64,000 nt of DNA from Desertivirga arenae (lineage in GTDB: Bacteria > Bacteroidota > Bacteroidia > Sphingobacteriales > Sphingobacteriaceae): assembly GCF_017355785.1 (NCBI RefSeq), contig NZ_JAFEWE010000015.1, forward strand, positions 1 to 64,000. The letters are read 5' to 3'. The position numbers were made by a program, and so were the translations under genes. Numbering within the stretch: position 1 is the first letter of the stretch; every line of letters begins with the position of its first letter. Positions 15,917 to 23,920 of this stretch are shown in pieces. Under the pieces are notes generated by a model that saw only the letters and a program-made list of their open reading frames with translations, was not told where the DNA came from and searched no databases.

Positions 15917-16915
15917 ATGACAGAATCAATGTCGAATAAAATTAAAGCAGGTATTGTTGGTGGAGCAGGTTATACCGGAGGCGAATTACTACGTATTCTT
16001 GTAAACCATCCAAACGTTGAAATTGCCTTTGTTAATAGCAATAGTAACGCCGGTAACTTTATCTACGATGTTCACACTGATCTAATCGGCGATACTGATC
16101 TTAAATTTACCAGTGACCTTTCCCAGGATATAGACGTACTCTTCCTATGTGCTGGTCACGGCGATGCCAGGAAGTTTTTGGAAGCAAATCCGGTTAACGA
16201 TAAAATCAAGATCATAGACCTTTCTCAGGATTTCAGATTGGGAAAAGCTTCTGGTATCGCAAACAAAGCATTCGTTTACGGTTTACCCGAGCTTAATAGA
16301 GAAAGAATAAAATCTGCTCAAAATATAGCTAATCCAGGTTGTTTCGCTACTTGCCTGCAATTAGCGTTACTTCCTTTGGCAAAAGCCGGACTGCTAAACA
16401 AAGAGGTTCATATCTCCGCAACTACAGGCTCGACCGGCGCAGGACAAAGCCTTTCTTCAACTTCTCACTTCAGCTGGAGAAATAACAATCTGTCGGTTTA
16501 CAAAGCCTTCAGTCATCAGCATTTGAAAGAGATTGGTGAAAGTATTCATCAGCTTCAACCAACTTTTGCTGAAGAGATCAACTTTGTTCCTTACCGGGGT
16601 GACTTTACCCGAGGCATCATGGCCTCGATTTACACAGAATCAGATTTAAGCCAGGAGGACCTGGAGAATCTATACGAACAATATTATGCAGGACATGAGT
16701 TTACTCACGTTAGCAAAAAGAATATCGACCTAAAACAGGTTGTAAATACTAACAAGTGTTTAGTTCATGTAGAGAAACACGGAAACAAAGTACTGATACT
16801 AAGCATTATCGATAACTTATTAAAAGGGGCATCCGGACAAGCAGTTCAAAATATGAACCTTATGTTTGGATTAGACGAGAGAGCAGGATTAAGACTGAAG
16901 GCAGCAGCGTTTTAA
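15917..16915 (+). CDS. argC: N-acyl-gamma-glutamyl-phosphate reductase
   Basis: A 332-residue ArgC, the NADPH-dependent reductase making N-acylglutamate semialdehyde. The nucleotide-binding GIVGGAGYTGGELLR is at residues 12-26, the catalytic cysteine is C142 in ANPGCFATCLQL, and the block VPYRGDFTRGIMASIY follows near 230. The ATG at 15929 is an alternative start four codons in. Length is slightly short of the ~345 usual elsewhere but normal for the phylum. It is followed by 61 bp containing two GAA(A)-loop palindromes before argD. Confidence 0.96.
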   Translation: MTESMSNKIKAGIVGGAGYTGGELLRILVNHPNVEIAFVNSNSNAGNFIYDVHTDLIGDTDLKFTSDLSQDIDVLFLCAGHGDARKFLEANPVNDKIKIIDLSQDFRLGKASGIANKAFVYGLPELNRERIKSAQNIANPGCFATCLQLALLPLAKAGLLNKEVHISATTGSTGAGQSLSSTSHFSWRNNNLSVYKAFSHQHLKEIGESIHQLQPTFAEEINFVPYRGDFTRGIMASIYTESDLSQEDLENLYEQYYAGHEFTHVSKKNIDLKQVVNTNKCLVHVEKHGNKVLILSIIDNLLKGASGQAVQNMNLMFGLDERAGLRLKAAAF

Positions 16916-16922
16916 CCCCCTA

Positions 16923-16961
16923 TCCCCCTGAAGGGGGAAATTAAAAGCTCCCGAAAGGGAA
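16923..16961. repeat. Short palindromes between argC and argD
   Basis: TCCCCC-TGAA-GGGGGA (16923-16938) and CTCCC-GAAA-GGGA (16948-16961) are two GC-rich mini-hairpins with GNRA-like loops in otherwise A/T-rich spacer. The CCCCCTGAAGGGGG form resembles short palindromes scattered between genes in other Bacteroidota genomes; a genome-wide count would show whether it is a REP-like family. Confidence 0.5.
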
Positions 16962-16976
16962 TGGAGGACTCTCATT

Positions 16977-18125
16977 ATGAATCTTTTTGATGTTTACCCA
17001 ATCAACGCGATTGAGATTGTAAAAGGGCAAGGCAGCCTTGTTTGGGACAGTAAAGGCCAAGAATATTTAGACTTATATGGCGGCCACGCTGTAATTTCTA
17101 TCGGACATACTCATCCTCATTATGTTGAACGAGTTACGGAACAACTAAATAAGCTTGGCTTTTATTCCAACTCTGTTGAAATTCCATTGCAACAGGCATT
17201 GGCTCAAAAACTGGGACAAGTTTCAGGAAAAGAAGACTATAGCTTATTTCTGATCAGCTCCGGCGCCGAGGCAAATGAAAATGCTTTGAAGCTTGCTTCA
17301 TTTTATAACGGACGTAAGAAAGTAATCGCTTTCAAAGGTGCCTTTCACGGTCGTACCTCTTTGGCTGTTTCTACTACCGATAATCCAAAAATTGTTGCTC
17401 CCGTAAACGAGACTGATAACATTATTTTCCTTCCTCATAATGATGAATCTGCATTAGAGCAGGCTTTTATCCAGTTTGGGAACGAAATATCATCAGTGAT
17501 CATTGAAGGTATACAGGGTGTTGGAGGAATAAAGGTTGCCACTCAAGGCTTCCTTCAAAAGATCCGTTCACTTTGTGATCAATATAACGCTGTTTTTATA
17601 GCCGACTCTGTTCAGGATGGATATGGAAGAACTGGTCAGTTCTACGCACACGATTGGGCAAGTATAAATGCAGATATTTATACGATGGCTAAAGGTATGG
17701 GCAACGGGTTTCCAATTGGAGCAATTTCAATTGCACCTAAATTTAAACCATGGCATGGAATGCTGGGAACCACATTTGGTGGGAACCACCTGGCTTGCGC
17801 GGCAGCGTTAGCTGTTCTGGAAGTTATTGAAGAAGATAATCTGCTTCAAAATGCTTCCACGGTTGGATCGTACCTTATTGAAGAATTGAATAAGTTCAGT
17901 CAGATTAGAGAAGTTAGAGGTCGCGGATTAATGATTGGTATTGACCTTCCAGAAGAGCTGAGCCACGTTAAAAAAGAGCTTCTATTTAAGCATCATATTT
18001 TTACCGGCGAAGCAAAACCGAATGTGATCAGATTACTTCCTGCGCTTAACTTGAGTAAAGCTCATGCTGATCGTTTCCTCGAGTCGTTCAGCACAATATT
18101 GAAAGCTGCAGAAGTAAGCGCTTAA
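16977..18125 (+). CDS. argD: N-acyl-ornithine aminotransferase
   Basis: A 382-residue class III PLP aminotransferase converting N-acylglutamate semialdehyde to N-acylornithine. Blocks: LDLYGGHAVISIGHTHPHYV, SSGAEANENALKLA, AFHGRTSLAVSTTDN, VIIEGIQGVGGI, and the PLP lysine K239 in MAKGMGNGFPIGA; GTTFGGNHLACAAALAVL follows. Length is normal. It is followed by a strong terminator with a candidate promoter for the second half of the arginine genes. Confidence 0.95.
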   Translation: MNLFDVYPINAIEIVKGQGSLVWDSKGQEYLDLYGGHAVISIGHTHPHYVERVTEQLNKLGFYSNSVEIPLQQALAQKLGQVSGKEDYSLFLISSGAEANENALKLASFYNGRKKVIAFKGAFHGRTSLAVSTTDNPKIVAPVNETDNIIFLPHNDESALEQAFIQFGNEISSVIIEGIQGVGGIKVATQGFLQKIRSLCDQYNAVFIADSVQDGYGRTGQFYAHDWASINADIYTMAKGMGNGFPIGAISIAPKFKPWHGMLGTTFGGNHLACAAALAVLEVIEEDNLLQNASTVGSYLIEELNKFSQIREVRGRGLMIGIDLPEELSHVKKELLFKHHIFTGEAKPNVIRLLPALNLSKAHADRFLESFSTILKAAEVSA

Positions 18126-18155
18126 AAACAGGGGCTTTCCCATTAATAAAATAAG

Positions 18156-18200
18156 AGCTATGCTTCCGACTGCTTAAAGCTTCGGAGCATAGCTTTTTTT
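18156..18200 (+). terminator. Strong terminator inside the arginine cluster
   Basis: AGCTATGCTTCCGA pairs with TCGGAGCATAGCT across a loop of about 12 nt (one bulged T), followed by seven T. It lies between argD and argF', so the cluster is either two transcription units or is regulated by read-through here. Confidence 0.88.
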
Positions 18201-18201
18201 A

Positions 18202-18209
18202 TAATTTTG
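18202..18209 (+). promoter_or_regulatory. Candidate -7 element for the argF' half-operon
   Basis: TAATTTTG fits TAnnTTTG exactly and lies immediately after the terminator, 58 bp before argF'. The -33 region would fall in the terminator stem and shows no clear TTG, so the promoter is tentative. Confidence 0.4.
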
Positions 18210-18267
18210 CCTTAAGGCTTTTGCAGGAAGCGTTCACCTTTCTGCTTTTACCTTTCACCTCAAAGAA

Positions 18268-19230
18268 ATGAAACAATTCACCTCAGTACACGACGTTGCT
18301 AACGTTCCTGCTATTGTACAGGAAGCTTTAACACTTAAAAAAGATCCTTTTGCTCATCAGCATTTAGGAAAAAATAAAACCATCGGACTAATCTTCCTTA
18401 ATCCTAGTCTTCGCACGCGCTTAAGTACTCAGAAAGCCGCTCTTAATTTAGGTATGACTCCAATTGTGATGAATATTGACAAAGAGGGATGGGCCCTGGA
18501 GACACGGGATGGAGTAGTGATGAATGGTACCACTGTTGAACATATCCGCGAAGCAGCTGGGGTAATGGGCGAGTATTGCGATATTCTGGGAATTCGTTCT
18601 TTCCCGTCCCTAAAAGATAAAGAAGAAGACTATAGTGAAGATATCTTCAATAAGTTTATAAAATATAGTGGTTTGCCGGTTGTTAGCTTAGAGAGTGCCA
18701 CTCGTCACCCTCTGCAAAGCCTTGCCGACCTTGTAACAATAGAGGAATACAAGAAAACGGCGAAACCAAAGGTTGTTTTAACTTGGGCTCCTCACGTGAA
18801 ACCGCTTCCTCAGGCTGTTCCAAATTCGTTCGCGGAATGGATGTGCAAAGCTCAGGAAGAAGGGATGATCGATTTTGTGATCACGCATCCTGAAGGATAT
18901 GAATTAGCTGAGCAGTTTACTCCGGGGGCAACCATCACCTACAATCAAGACGAAGCTTTAGCAGGTGCCGACTTTATCTATGTAAAAAACTGGTCGAGCT
19001 ACAAAGATTACGGCAAGATCCTGACAGAAGGCGAAGGCTGGATGATGAACCAGGAAAAGCTAAAGATCACCAACAGTGGCAAAGTAATGCATTGTTTACC
19101 AGTACGGAGAGACCTCGAGCTCGGATCGGATATTTTAGACAGTGAAGATTCTTTAGTTATCAAAGAAGCAGCAAATCGCGTCTGGGCAGCCCAAGCTGTT
19201 CTTAAAGGCATACTGGAGGGCATACAATAA
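18268..19230 (+). CDS. argF': N-acylornithine carbamoyltransferase (ArgF'), predicted N-succinylornithine-specific
   Basis: A 320-residue carbamoyltransferase of the AOTCase/SOTCase group, making N-acylcitrulline. SLRTR (47-51) binds carbamoyl phosphate; TRHPLQSLADL and HCLPVRRDLE are diagnostic. It matches Bacteroides SOTCase closely at the N-terminus (RTRLSTQKAALNLGM, TIEEYKKTAxPKVVxTWAPH). The specificity residue, Pro90 in B. fragilis SOTCase and Glu92 in Xanthomonas AOTCase, is Val90 here. Published work reported that replacing that Glu by Pro, Ser, Val or Ala turns AOTCase into SOTCase, so succinyl-ornithine is the predicted substrate. Its stop TAA overlaps the argB ATG by one base. Confidence 0.93.
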   Translation: MKQFTSVHDVANVPAIVQEALTLKKDPFAHQHLGKNKTIGLIFLNPSLRTRLSTQKAALNLGMTPIVMNIDKEGWALETRDGVVMNGTTVEHIREAAGVMGEYCDILGIRSFPSLKDKEEDYSEDIFNKFIKYSGLPVVSLESATRHPLQSLADLVTIEEYKKTAKPKVVLTWAPHVKPLPQAVPNSFAEWMCKAQEEGMIDFVITHPEGYELAEQFTPGATITYNQDEALAGADFIYVKNWSSYKDYGKILTEGEGWMMNQEKLKITNSGKVMHCLPVRRDLELGSDILDSEDSLVIKEAANRVWAAQAVLKGILEGIQ

Positions 19231-20018
19231 TGAAGCCTCTTTATGTTATTAAAATTGGCGGTAATGTTATAGATAACTCTGAAAATCTTCATTACTTCCT
19301 GAATGATTTTGCTTCCCTTGACGGATATAAGATCCTGATCCATGGAGGCGGTAAAATTGCGACGGACCTTTCTCATACCATGGGGATTGAACCAAAAATG
19401 GTCGACGGGCGAAGAATTACAGACATCGAAACTTTAAGGGTGGTAACTATGGTTTACGCAGGCCTAATCAATAAAAATATTGTAGCTCAATTACAACGGT
19501 TTTCCTGTAATGCTATTGGTTTAACAGGTGCAGATGCAAACTTGATCAGGGCAGCACGCCGACCTGTTAAAGATATTGATTATGGGTTTGTTGGAGATTT
19601 AAACCCCTACTCTGTAGACAGCCAAAAACTAGCTGCGTTGCTTGAAACGGCAGTTGTTCCTGTATTTTCAGCAATTACGCACGATGGAGAAGGACAACTT
19701 TTAAATACCAATGCCGATACAATTGCTTCTTCTATAGCCGTTGCAATGTCAGGCCTTTATAAAACCAGTCTTGTCTATTGCTTTGAGAAGAAAGGAGTAT
19801 TAAGAGACGTAAACAGTGATGAGTCTGTCATCAGAGAAATAAGTTCTTCTGAGTTTGCAGGATTAAAAGCTGACAATGTAATTGCAGGAGGGATGCTTCC
19901 AAAACTAGAAAATGCATTTAAGGCAATCAATAGCGGAGTGAGCGAAGTTTACATCGGTAAGTCCGATGAGCTCCCTTATTTAAATGAACAAAGTTTTGGA
20001 ACAAGATTATTTGAATAA
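19230..20018 (+). CDS. argB: N-acylglutamate kinase
   Basis: A 262-residue amino-acid kinase family ArgB phosphorylating N-acylglutamate. KIGGNVIDN is at the N-terminus, the Gly-rich ILIHGGGKIATDLSHTMGI follows, then VDGRRITDIETLRVVTMVYAG, LTGADANLIRAA, TNADTIASSIA and IAGGMLPKLENAF, all characteristic. Translation is coupled to argF' by a TAATG overlap and to proC by a 1-base gap. It may act on N-succinylglutamate given the ArgF' residue 90; this cannot be decided from ArgB itself. Confidence 0.95.
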   Translation: MKPLYVIKIGGNVIDNSENLHYFLNDFASLDGYKILIHGGGKIATDLSHTMGIEPKMVDGRRITDIETLRVVTMVYAGLINKNIVAQLQRFSCNAIGLTGADANLIRAARRPVKDIDYGFVGDLNPYSVDSQKLAALLETAVVPVFSAITHDGEGQLLNTNADTIASSIAVAMSGLYKTSLVYCFEKKGVLRDVNSDESVIREISSSEFAGLKADNVIAGGMLPKLENAFKAINSGVSEVYIGKSDELPYLNEQSFGTRLFE

Positions 20019-20019
20019 C

Positions 20020-20838
20020 ATGAATTTAGAAGGAAACATCGCAATACTTGGAAGCGGAAACATGGGTTTAGCTTTCGCTGATGGTTTAGTAAAATCAAAG
20101 ACTTATAAATCATCCCAAATAACTTTAACTCGCAGGAGCATCGAAAACCTGTCTGTTCAGAAACTCCAGGGATACTCAACTACCACTAACAATTATGAAG
20201 CAGTCGCAAACGCTTCAATTATTGTTCTGGCCGTACTTCCACAACAATTGAATGCACTTTTGGCAGAAATCAAAGACGCCATAGATGTTAAAAAGCATTT
20301 AATTATCTCAGTTGTAACTGGAGTTGCATGTAAAGATATTAAAACTCACCTTTCTGATGACATACAGGTAGTTCGCGCTATGCCTAACACGGCGATATCC
20401 ATAGGACAATCCATGACCTGTATAACTACCGATAATGCGGCTCAGGGTAATGTAGATCTGACAAAGCAACTTTTTGAAACAGTTGGCTCTGTAGTTCAGA
20501 TAAATGAAGAATTGATGTCTTCAGCTACAGCTTTATGTGCAAGTGGAATCGCGTTCTTTTTAAGATCGATCAGGGCAGCATCCCAGGGTGGAGTTGAAAT
20601 CGGCTTTCATGCAGAAGACGCTCTTAAAATGGCCGTGCAAACAGCGAAAGGTGCTGCCGACTTATTACTGGCCCATGGATCGCATCCTGAACATGAAATT
20701 GACAAGGTAACGTCCCCGAAAGGCTGTACAATTGCGGGACTAAATGAAATGGAACATAATGGCTTTAGCGCTGCATTAATTAAGGGTATTAAACTAGCCT
20801 CAGTTAAAGCTGCCGGACTATATAAGGATACCAACTAA
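20020..20838 (+). CDS. proC: Pyrroline-5-carboxylate reductase
   Basis: A 272-residue ProC reducing pyrroline-5-carboxylate to proline. The NAD(P)-binding IAILGSGNMGLAFADGLVK is at the N-terminus, VVRAMPNTAISIGQSMT follows near residue 118, and the C-terminal block VTSPKGCTIAGLNEME is typical. I chose the ATG at 20020, one base after the argB stop, over an in-frame ATG at 19984 inside argB. Its TAA overlaps the argE ATG. A proline gene inside the arginine operon suggests shared control of the two glutamate-derived pathways, since ornithine can feed proline. Confidence 0.93.
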   Translation: MNLEGNIAILGSGNMGLAFADGLVKSKTYKSSQITLTRRSIENLSVQKLQGYSTTTNNYEAVANASIIVLAVLPQQLNALLAEIKDAIDVKKHLIISVVTGVACKDIKTHLSDDIQVVRAMPNTAISIGQSMTCITTDNAAQGNVDLTKQLFETVGSVVQINEELMSSATALCASGIAFFLRSIRAASQGGVEIGFHAEDALKMAVQTAKGAADLLLAHGSHPEHEIDKVTSPKGCTIAGLNEMEHNGFSAALIKGIKLASVKAAGLYKDTN

Positions 20839-21896
20839 TGTCAAAGCAATTCGCTGAAGATAGCATTGGCCTTTTAAGGACGTTGATCGCAATTCCATCT
20901 TTTTCGCGAGAAGAAGATAAAACGGCAGACGCTATTGCAGATTTTTTTCAAAGAAGCGGCCTGGAACCTAATAGACAGGGAAATAATATCTGGGCTTTTA
21001 ATAAATACTACGATCCTGCCCAACCCACTATCCTGTTAAATTCTCACCACGATACTGTAAAGCCAAACGCTGGTTATAGCAGGGATCCTTTCTCTGCGGA
21101 TATAGAAGACGGCAAACTATACGGCTTGGGAAGTAATGATGCAGGGGGATGCCTTGTGTCACTTATTGCAACCTTCCGGCATTTCTACCATCAGGAAAAC
21201 CTGAAATATAACTTGTGTATGGCTGCTACGGCAGAAGAAGAGGTTTCTGGAAAGAATGGGATTGAAGCTCTCGTGCCTGCGCTTGGCCCTTTAGATTTTG
21301 CCATCGTGGGCGAACCTACCTTGATGGACCTCGCTATTGCAGAAAGAGGCTTAATCGTTCTGGACTGCGTGGCAAATGGAAAGGCAGGACACGCTGCAAG
21401 AGAAGAAGGTGAAAACGCTATATACAAGGCATTAAAAGACATCGAGTGGTTCAGAACTTATAAGTTTCCAAAAGAATCAGAATTATTCGGGCCAACAAAA
21501 ATGTCGGTTACAGTAATTAATGCCGGTTCTCAACACAATGTAGTGCCAGCACAATGCACATTTACAGTAGATGTCCGCGTAACGGATGCTTATCGGAATG
21601 AAGAAGTTGTTGAGATAGTAAAACGGCATGTTTCATGTGATGTTACCCCTCGCTCAACTCGCTTAAAGCCTTCTTCAATAAGCAAGGATCATCCATTTGT
21701 ACAAGCCGGTTTGGCTTTGGGAAGGAAAACATATGGATCGCCCACAACAAGTGATCAGGCTTTACTGGATATCACCTCTGTAAAGATAGGTCCAGGTGAC
21801 AGCGCCAGATCTCATTCAGCTGATGAATTTATTTACGTAAACGAAATCTATGAAGGGGTGGAGCTTTATATAAAGATGCTGGAAAAACTTATTTGA
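20838..21896 (+). CDS. argE: N-acylornithine/N-acylcitrulline deacylase, M20 family
   Basis: A 352-residue M20 metallopeptidase acting as ArgE. Zinc ligands are visible: H in LNSHHDTVKPN, D in GSNDAGGCL, E pair in ATAEEEVSGKNG, and E in VGEPTLMDLAI; the dimerisation domain follows (GKAGHAAREEGENAI), and the late His in GDSARSHSADEFI. With an ArgF'-type pathway its substrate is N-acylcitrulline rather than N-acylornithine. Translation is coupled to proC (TAATG). It is the last gene before the inserted four-helix-bundle cassette; its stop lies only 8 bp before the left repeat. Confidence 0.92.
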   Translation: MSKQFAEDSIGLLRTLIAIPSFSREEDKTADAIADFFQRSGLEPNRQGNNIWAFNKYYDPAQPTILLNSHHDTVKPNAGYSRDPFSADIEDGKLYGLGSNDAGGCLVSLIATFRHFYHQENLKYNLCMAATAEEEVSGKNGIEALVPALGPLDFAIVGEPTLMDLAIAERGLIVLDCVANGKAGHAAREEGENAIYKALKDIEWFRTYKFPKESELFGPTKMSVTVINAGSQHNVVPAQCTFTVDVRVTDAYRNEEVVEIVKRHVSCDVTPRSTRLKPSSISKDHPFVQAGLALGRKTYGSPTTSDQALLDITSVKIGPGDSARSHSADEFIYVNEIYEGVELYIKMLEKLI

Positions 21897-21904
21897 TTTA
21901 CGAA

Positions 21905-21924
21905 TTACGATTTTAGATTTACGA
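21905..21924. repeat. Left arm of perfect 20-bp inverted repeat
   Basis: TTACGATTTTAGATTTACGA, an exact reverse complement of 22371-22390. It is preceded by a related ATTTACGAA, so the arm contains internal ACGA-spaced repeats. Together the arms bound a 486-bp segment holding only the four-helix-bundle gene. Confidence 0.95.
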
Positions 21925-22003
21925 TTCCTAGAAATTTCACCAATTTGCATACCGAAATACTAACAAAATTAGTAAGTCACAATCACTATATAGCAAATCT
22001 CCG

Positions 22004-22369
22004 ATGGATAAAGAAATACTAAAGAAACGAACAAAAGCTTTTTCTATAGAAATAGCTCATTTAGTACAATCTTTACCTTTTAATATCATTAACAAGGATT
22101 ATTCAAATCAAATCATACGCTGTTCTAGTTCTGTAGGAGCTAATTACAGAGCGGCATGCAGGGCGAAATCAAAGGCAGATTTCATTAATAAGCTAAAGAT
22201 CGTTGAAGAGGAACTAGACGAAAGCATGTTCTTTCTTGAACTTTTAGTCGAATTCAATCAGGATCAAAAGACAACAATTATTAAAACCTGGAAGGAAGCT
22301 AACGAACTTCTTTCTATCATTGTATCTTCAATTACAACACTGCGGAAGGCAATGGCAAGTCAATCGTAA
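22004..22369 (+). CDS. Four-helix-bundle protein (23S rRNA intervening-sequence protein family)
   Basis: A 121-residue all-helical protein of the family once named 'S23 ribosomal protein' and known from ORFs inside 23S rRNA intervening sequences; it is also related to the Avd accessory protein of diversity-generating retroelements. Recognised by IIRCSSSVGANYRAACRAKSKADFINKLKIVEEELDES-type order (conserved SSSVGANY, RA, SKADF, EEExDES blocks) and by its length. Its molecular role is unknown. It interrupts the arginine operon between argE and argH and is enclosed by a perfect 20-bp inverted repeat whose right arm begins one base after the stop, which suggests a small mobile or once-mobile cassette. 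Confidence 0.9.
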   Translation: MDKEILKKRTKAFSIEIAHLVQSLPFNIINKDYSNQIIRCSSSVGANYRAACRAKSKADFINKLKIVEEELDESMFFLELLVEFNQDQKTTIIKTWKEANELLSIIVSSITTLRKAMASQS

Positions 22370-22370
22370 C

Positions 22371-22390
22371 TCGTAAATCTAAAATCGTAA
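22371..22390. repeat. Right arm of perfect 20-bp inverted repeat
   Basis: TCGTAAATCTAAAATCGTAA, exact reverse complement of 21905-21924. It sits between the four-helix-bundle stop codon and the argH ATG (6 bp away), so in mRNA the two arms could close a hairpin that encloses the whole cassette and lies against the argH start. Confidence 0.95.
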
Positions 22391-22396
22391 ATCCAA

Positions 22397-23728
22397 ATGA
22401 AGCTTTGGCAAAAAGATAAACAGGTAGAAAAATCAGTAGAAACATTCACTGTTGGAAGAGACAGGGAGCTTGATGCAGAGATGGCTGCGTTTGACGTGCT
22501 GGGATCTCTTGCTCATACCCGTATGCTCGAAAGCATAAACCTACTTAGCAAAGAAGACTTACTTGCAGTTCAGAAAGAACTAAAAAATATCTATAAAGAA
22601 ATTGAAGCCGGGGAGTTTGTGATTGAAGATGGAGTAGAAGATGTTCACTCTCAGGTAGAGCTATTACTTACGCAACGGATAGGCGAAGCCGGTAAAAAGA
22701 TCCATAGCGGACGCTCACGCAATGACCAGGTGCTGGTTGATCTAAAACTGTATTTCAGAAGTCAGATTCAGCGCACTGTAGAGAACACCGAGGTTCTTTT
22801 TAAGCAACTAATCTCTCTTAGCGAAGAACACAAGGAAAAATTGCTTCCTGGTTATACGCACCTTCAAATTGCCATGCCCTCCTCCTTTGGCCTATGGTTT
22901 GGAGCATATGCAGAAAGTCTGGTTGATGATCTGGAACTGATGCTGGCTGCATGGAAGGTTTGCAATAAAAATCCTCTTGGTTCAGCAGCTGGTTACGGAT
23001 CTTCTTTTCCTTTAAACCGGACCATGACTACTCAGTTGCTCGGTTTCGAAGCATTGAATTATAATGTGGTTTATGCCCAGATGGGAAGAGGAAAAACGGA
23101 GCGTATCCTTGCTCAGGCAATGTCATCCATCGCTGCAACCTTAGCCAAGTTCTCCATGGACATCACCCTGTTCATTAATCAAAATTTTGGCTTTATCAGT
23201 TTTCCTGATGAGCTGACTACCGGTTCGAGCATTATGCCTCATAAAAAGAACCCTGATGTTTTTGAACTAATGCGTTCCCGCTGTAATAAAATACAAGCAT
23301 TACCGAATGAAATTGCTTTGATGACCACCAACCTTCCTTCTGGTTATCACCGCGATCTGCAATTGCTAAAGGAAAATCTATTCCCCGCTTTTCAGTCGCT
23401 AAATGAATGTCTCGAAATGGCTGCCTTCATGTTGCAGAATATTACAGTTAAAGATGGCATACTAAAGGATGAGAAATATTTGTACCTATTCAGTGTGGAG
23501 GCTGTAAATGAAGAAGTGTTAAAAGGAATGCCTTTCAGAGAAGCCTATAAAAAGGTAGGATATGAAATTGAAAAAGGTGAATTCAAAGCTCCTGAAAAAG
23601 TAGCGCATACGCATGAAGGAAGCCTGGGCAATCTTTGCAATACTCAGATCAAAGACTTATTCAATCATACGCTAAAAAACTTCAACTTCTCAAAGGTTGA
23701 AACTGCTATTCAAGAGTTACTGAAATAG
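22397..23728 (+). CDS. argH: Argininosuccinate lyase
   Basis: A 443-residue ArgH splitting argininosuccinate into arginine and fumarate. Blocks: ESINLLSKEDL, EDVHSQVELLLTQRIGEAG, KIHSGRSRNDQVLVDLKLYFR, LLPGYTHLQIAMPSSFGLW, and the superfamily signature GSSIMPHKKNPDVFELMR with catalytic Ser near residue 277. Normal length. It closes the arginine operon and is followed by a terminator. Its start lies 6 bp after the cassette's right repeat. Confidence 0.96.
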   Translation: MKLWQKDKQVEKSVETFTVGRDRELDAEMAAFDVLGSLAHTRMLESINLLSKEDLLAVQKELKNIYKEIEAGEFVIEDGVEDVHSQVELLLTQRIGEAGKKIHSGRSRNDQVLVDLKLYFRSQIQRTVENTEVLFKQLISLSEEHKEKLLPGYTHLQIAMPSSFGLWFGAYAESLVDDLELMLAAWKVCNKNPLGSAAGYGSSFPLNRTMTTQLLGFEALNYNVVYAQMGRGKTERILAQAMSSIAATLAKFSMDITLFINQNFGFISFPDELTTGSSIMPHKKNPDVFELMRSRCNKIQALPNEIALMTTNLPSGYHRDLQLLKENLFPAFQSLNECLEMAAFMLQNITVKDGILKDEKYLYLFSVEAVNEEVLKGMPFREAYKKVGYEIEKGEFKAPEKVAHTHEGSLGNLCNTQIKDLFNHTLKNFNFSKVETAIQELLK

Positions 23729-23750
23729 AACATTTAGCAGAAATATCAAT

Positions 23751-23786
23751 AAGGGCAGAAGATCGATCTTTTGCCCTTATTTGTTT
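23751..23786 (+). terminator. Terminator after argH
   Basis: AAGGGCAGAAGAT pairs with ATCTTTTGCCCTT (one G-U), followed by ATTTGTTTT. It ends the arginine unit. A separate TATATTTG (-7 form, 23860-23867) precedes the next gene. Confidence 0.85.
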
Positions 23787-23920
23787 TATAAGAGTAATAA
23801 AACCTCTTGCCAGGCGCTAATTATCTGCATTATTATAAGGAGCTTAGCCTAAACACACGTATATTTGGCTCCATTCAGCCTAATTTACCAGGCTTGAAAA
23901 TTTGCAGAAATTTATAACAA

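Noticed and set aside
16923-16938. Terminator after argC
   Set aside because: Short 6-bp stem with no T-run; more like a scattered palindrome.
22004-22369. Ribosomal protein S23
   Set aside because: The name is historical; the family is a four-helix-bundle protein found in rRNA intervening sequences and is not a ribosomal protein.
21905-22390. Classical insertion sequence
   Set aside because: The perfect inverted repeat bounds one non-transposase gene and I see no target-site duplication; the cassette may be mobile but is not a standard IS.
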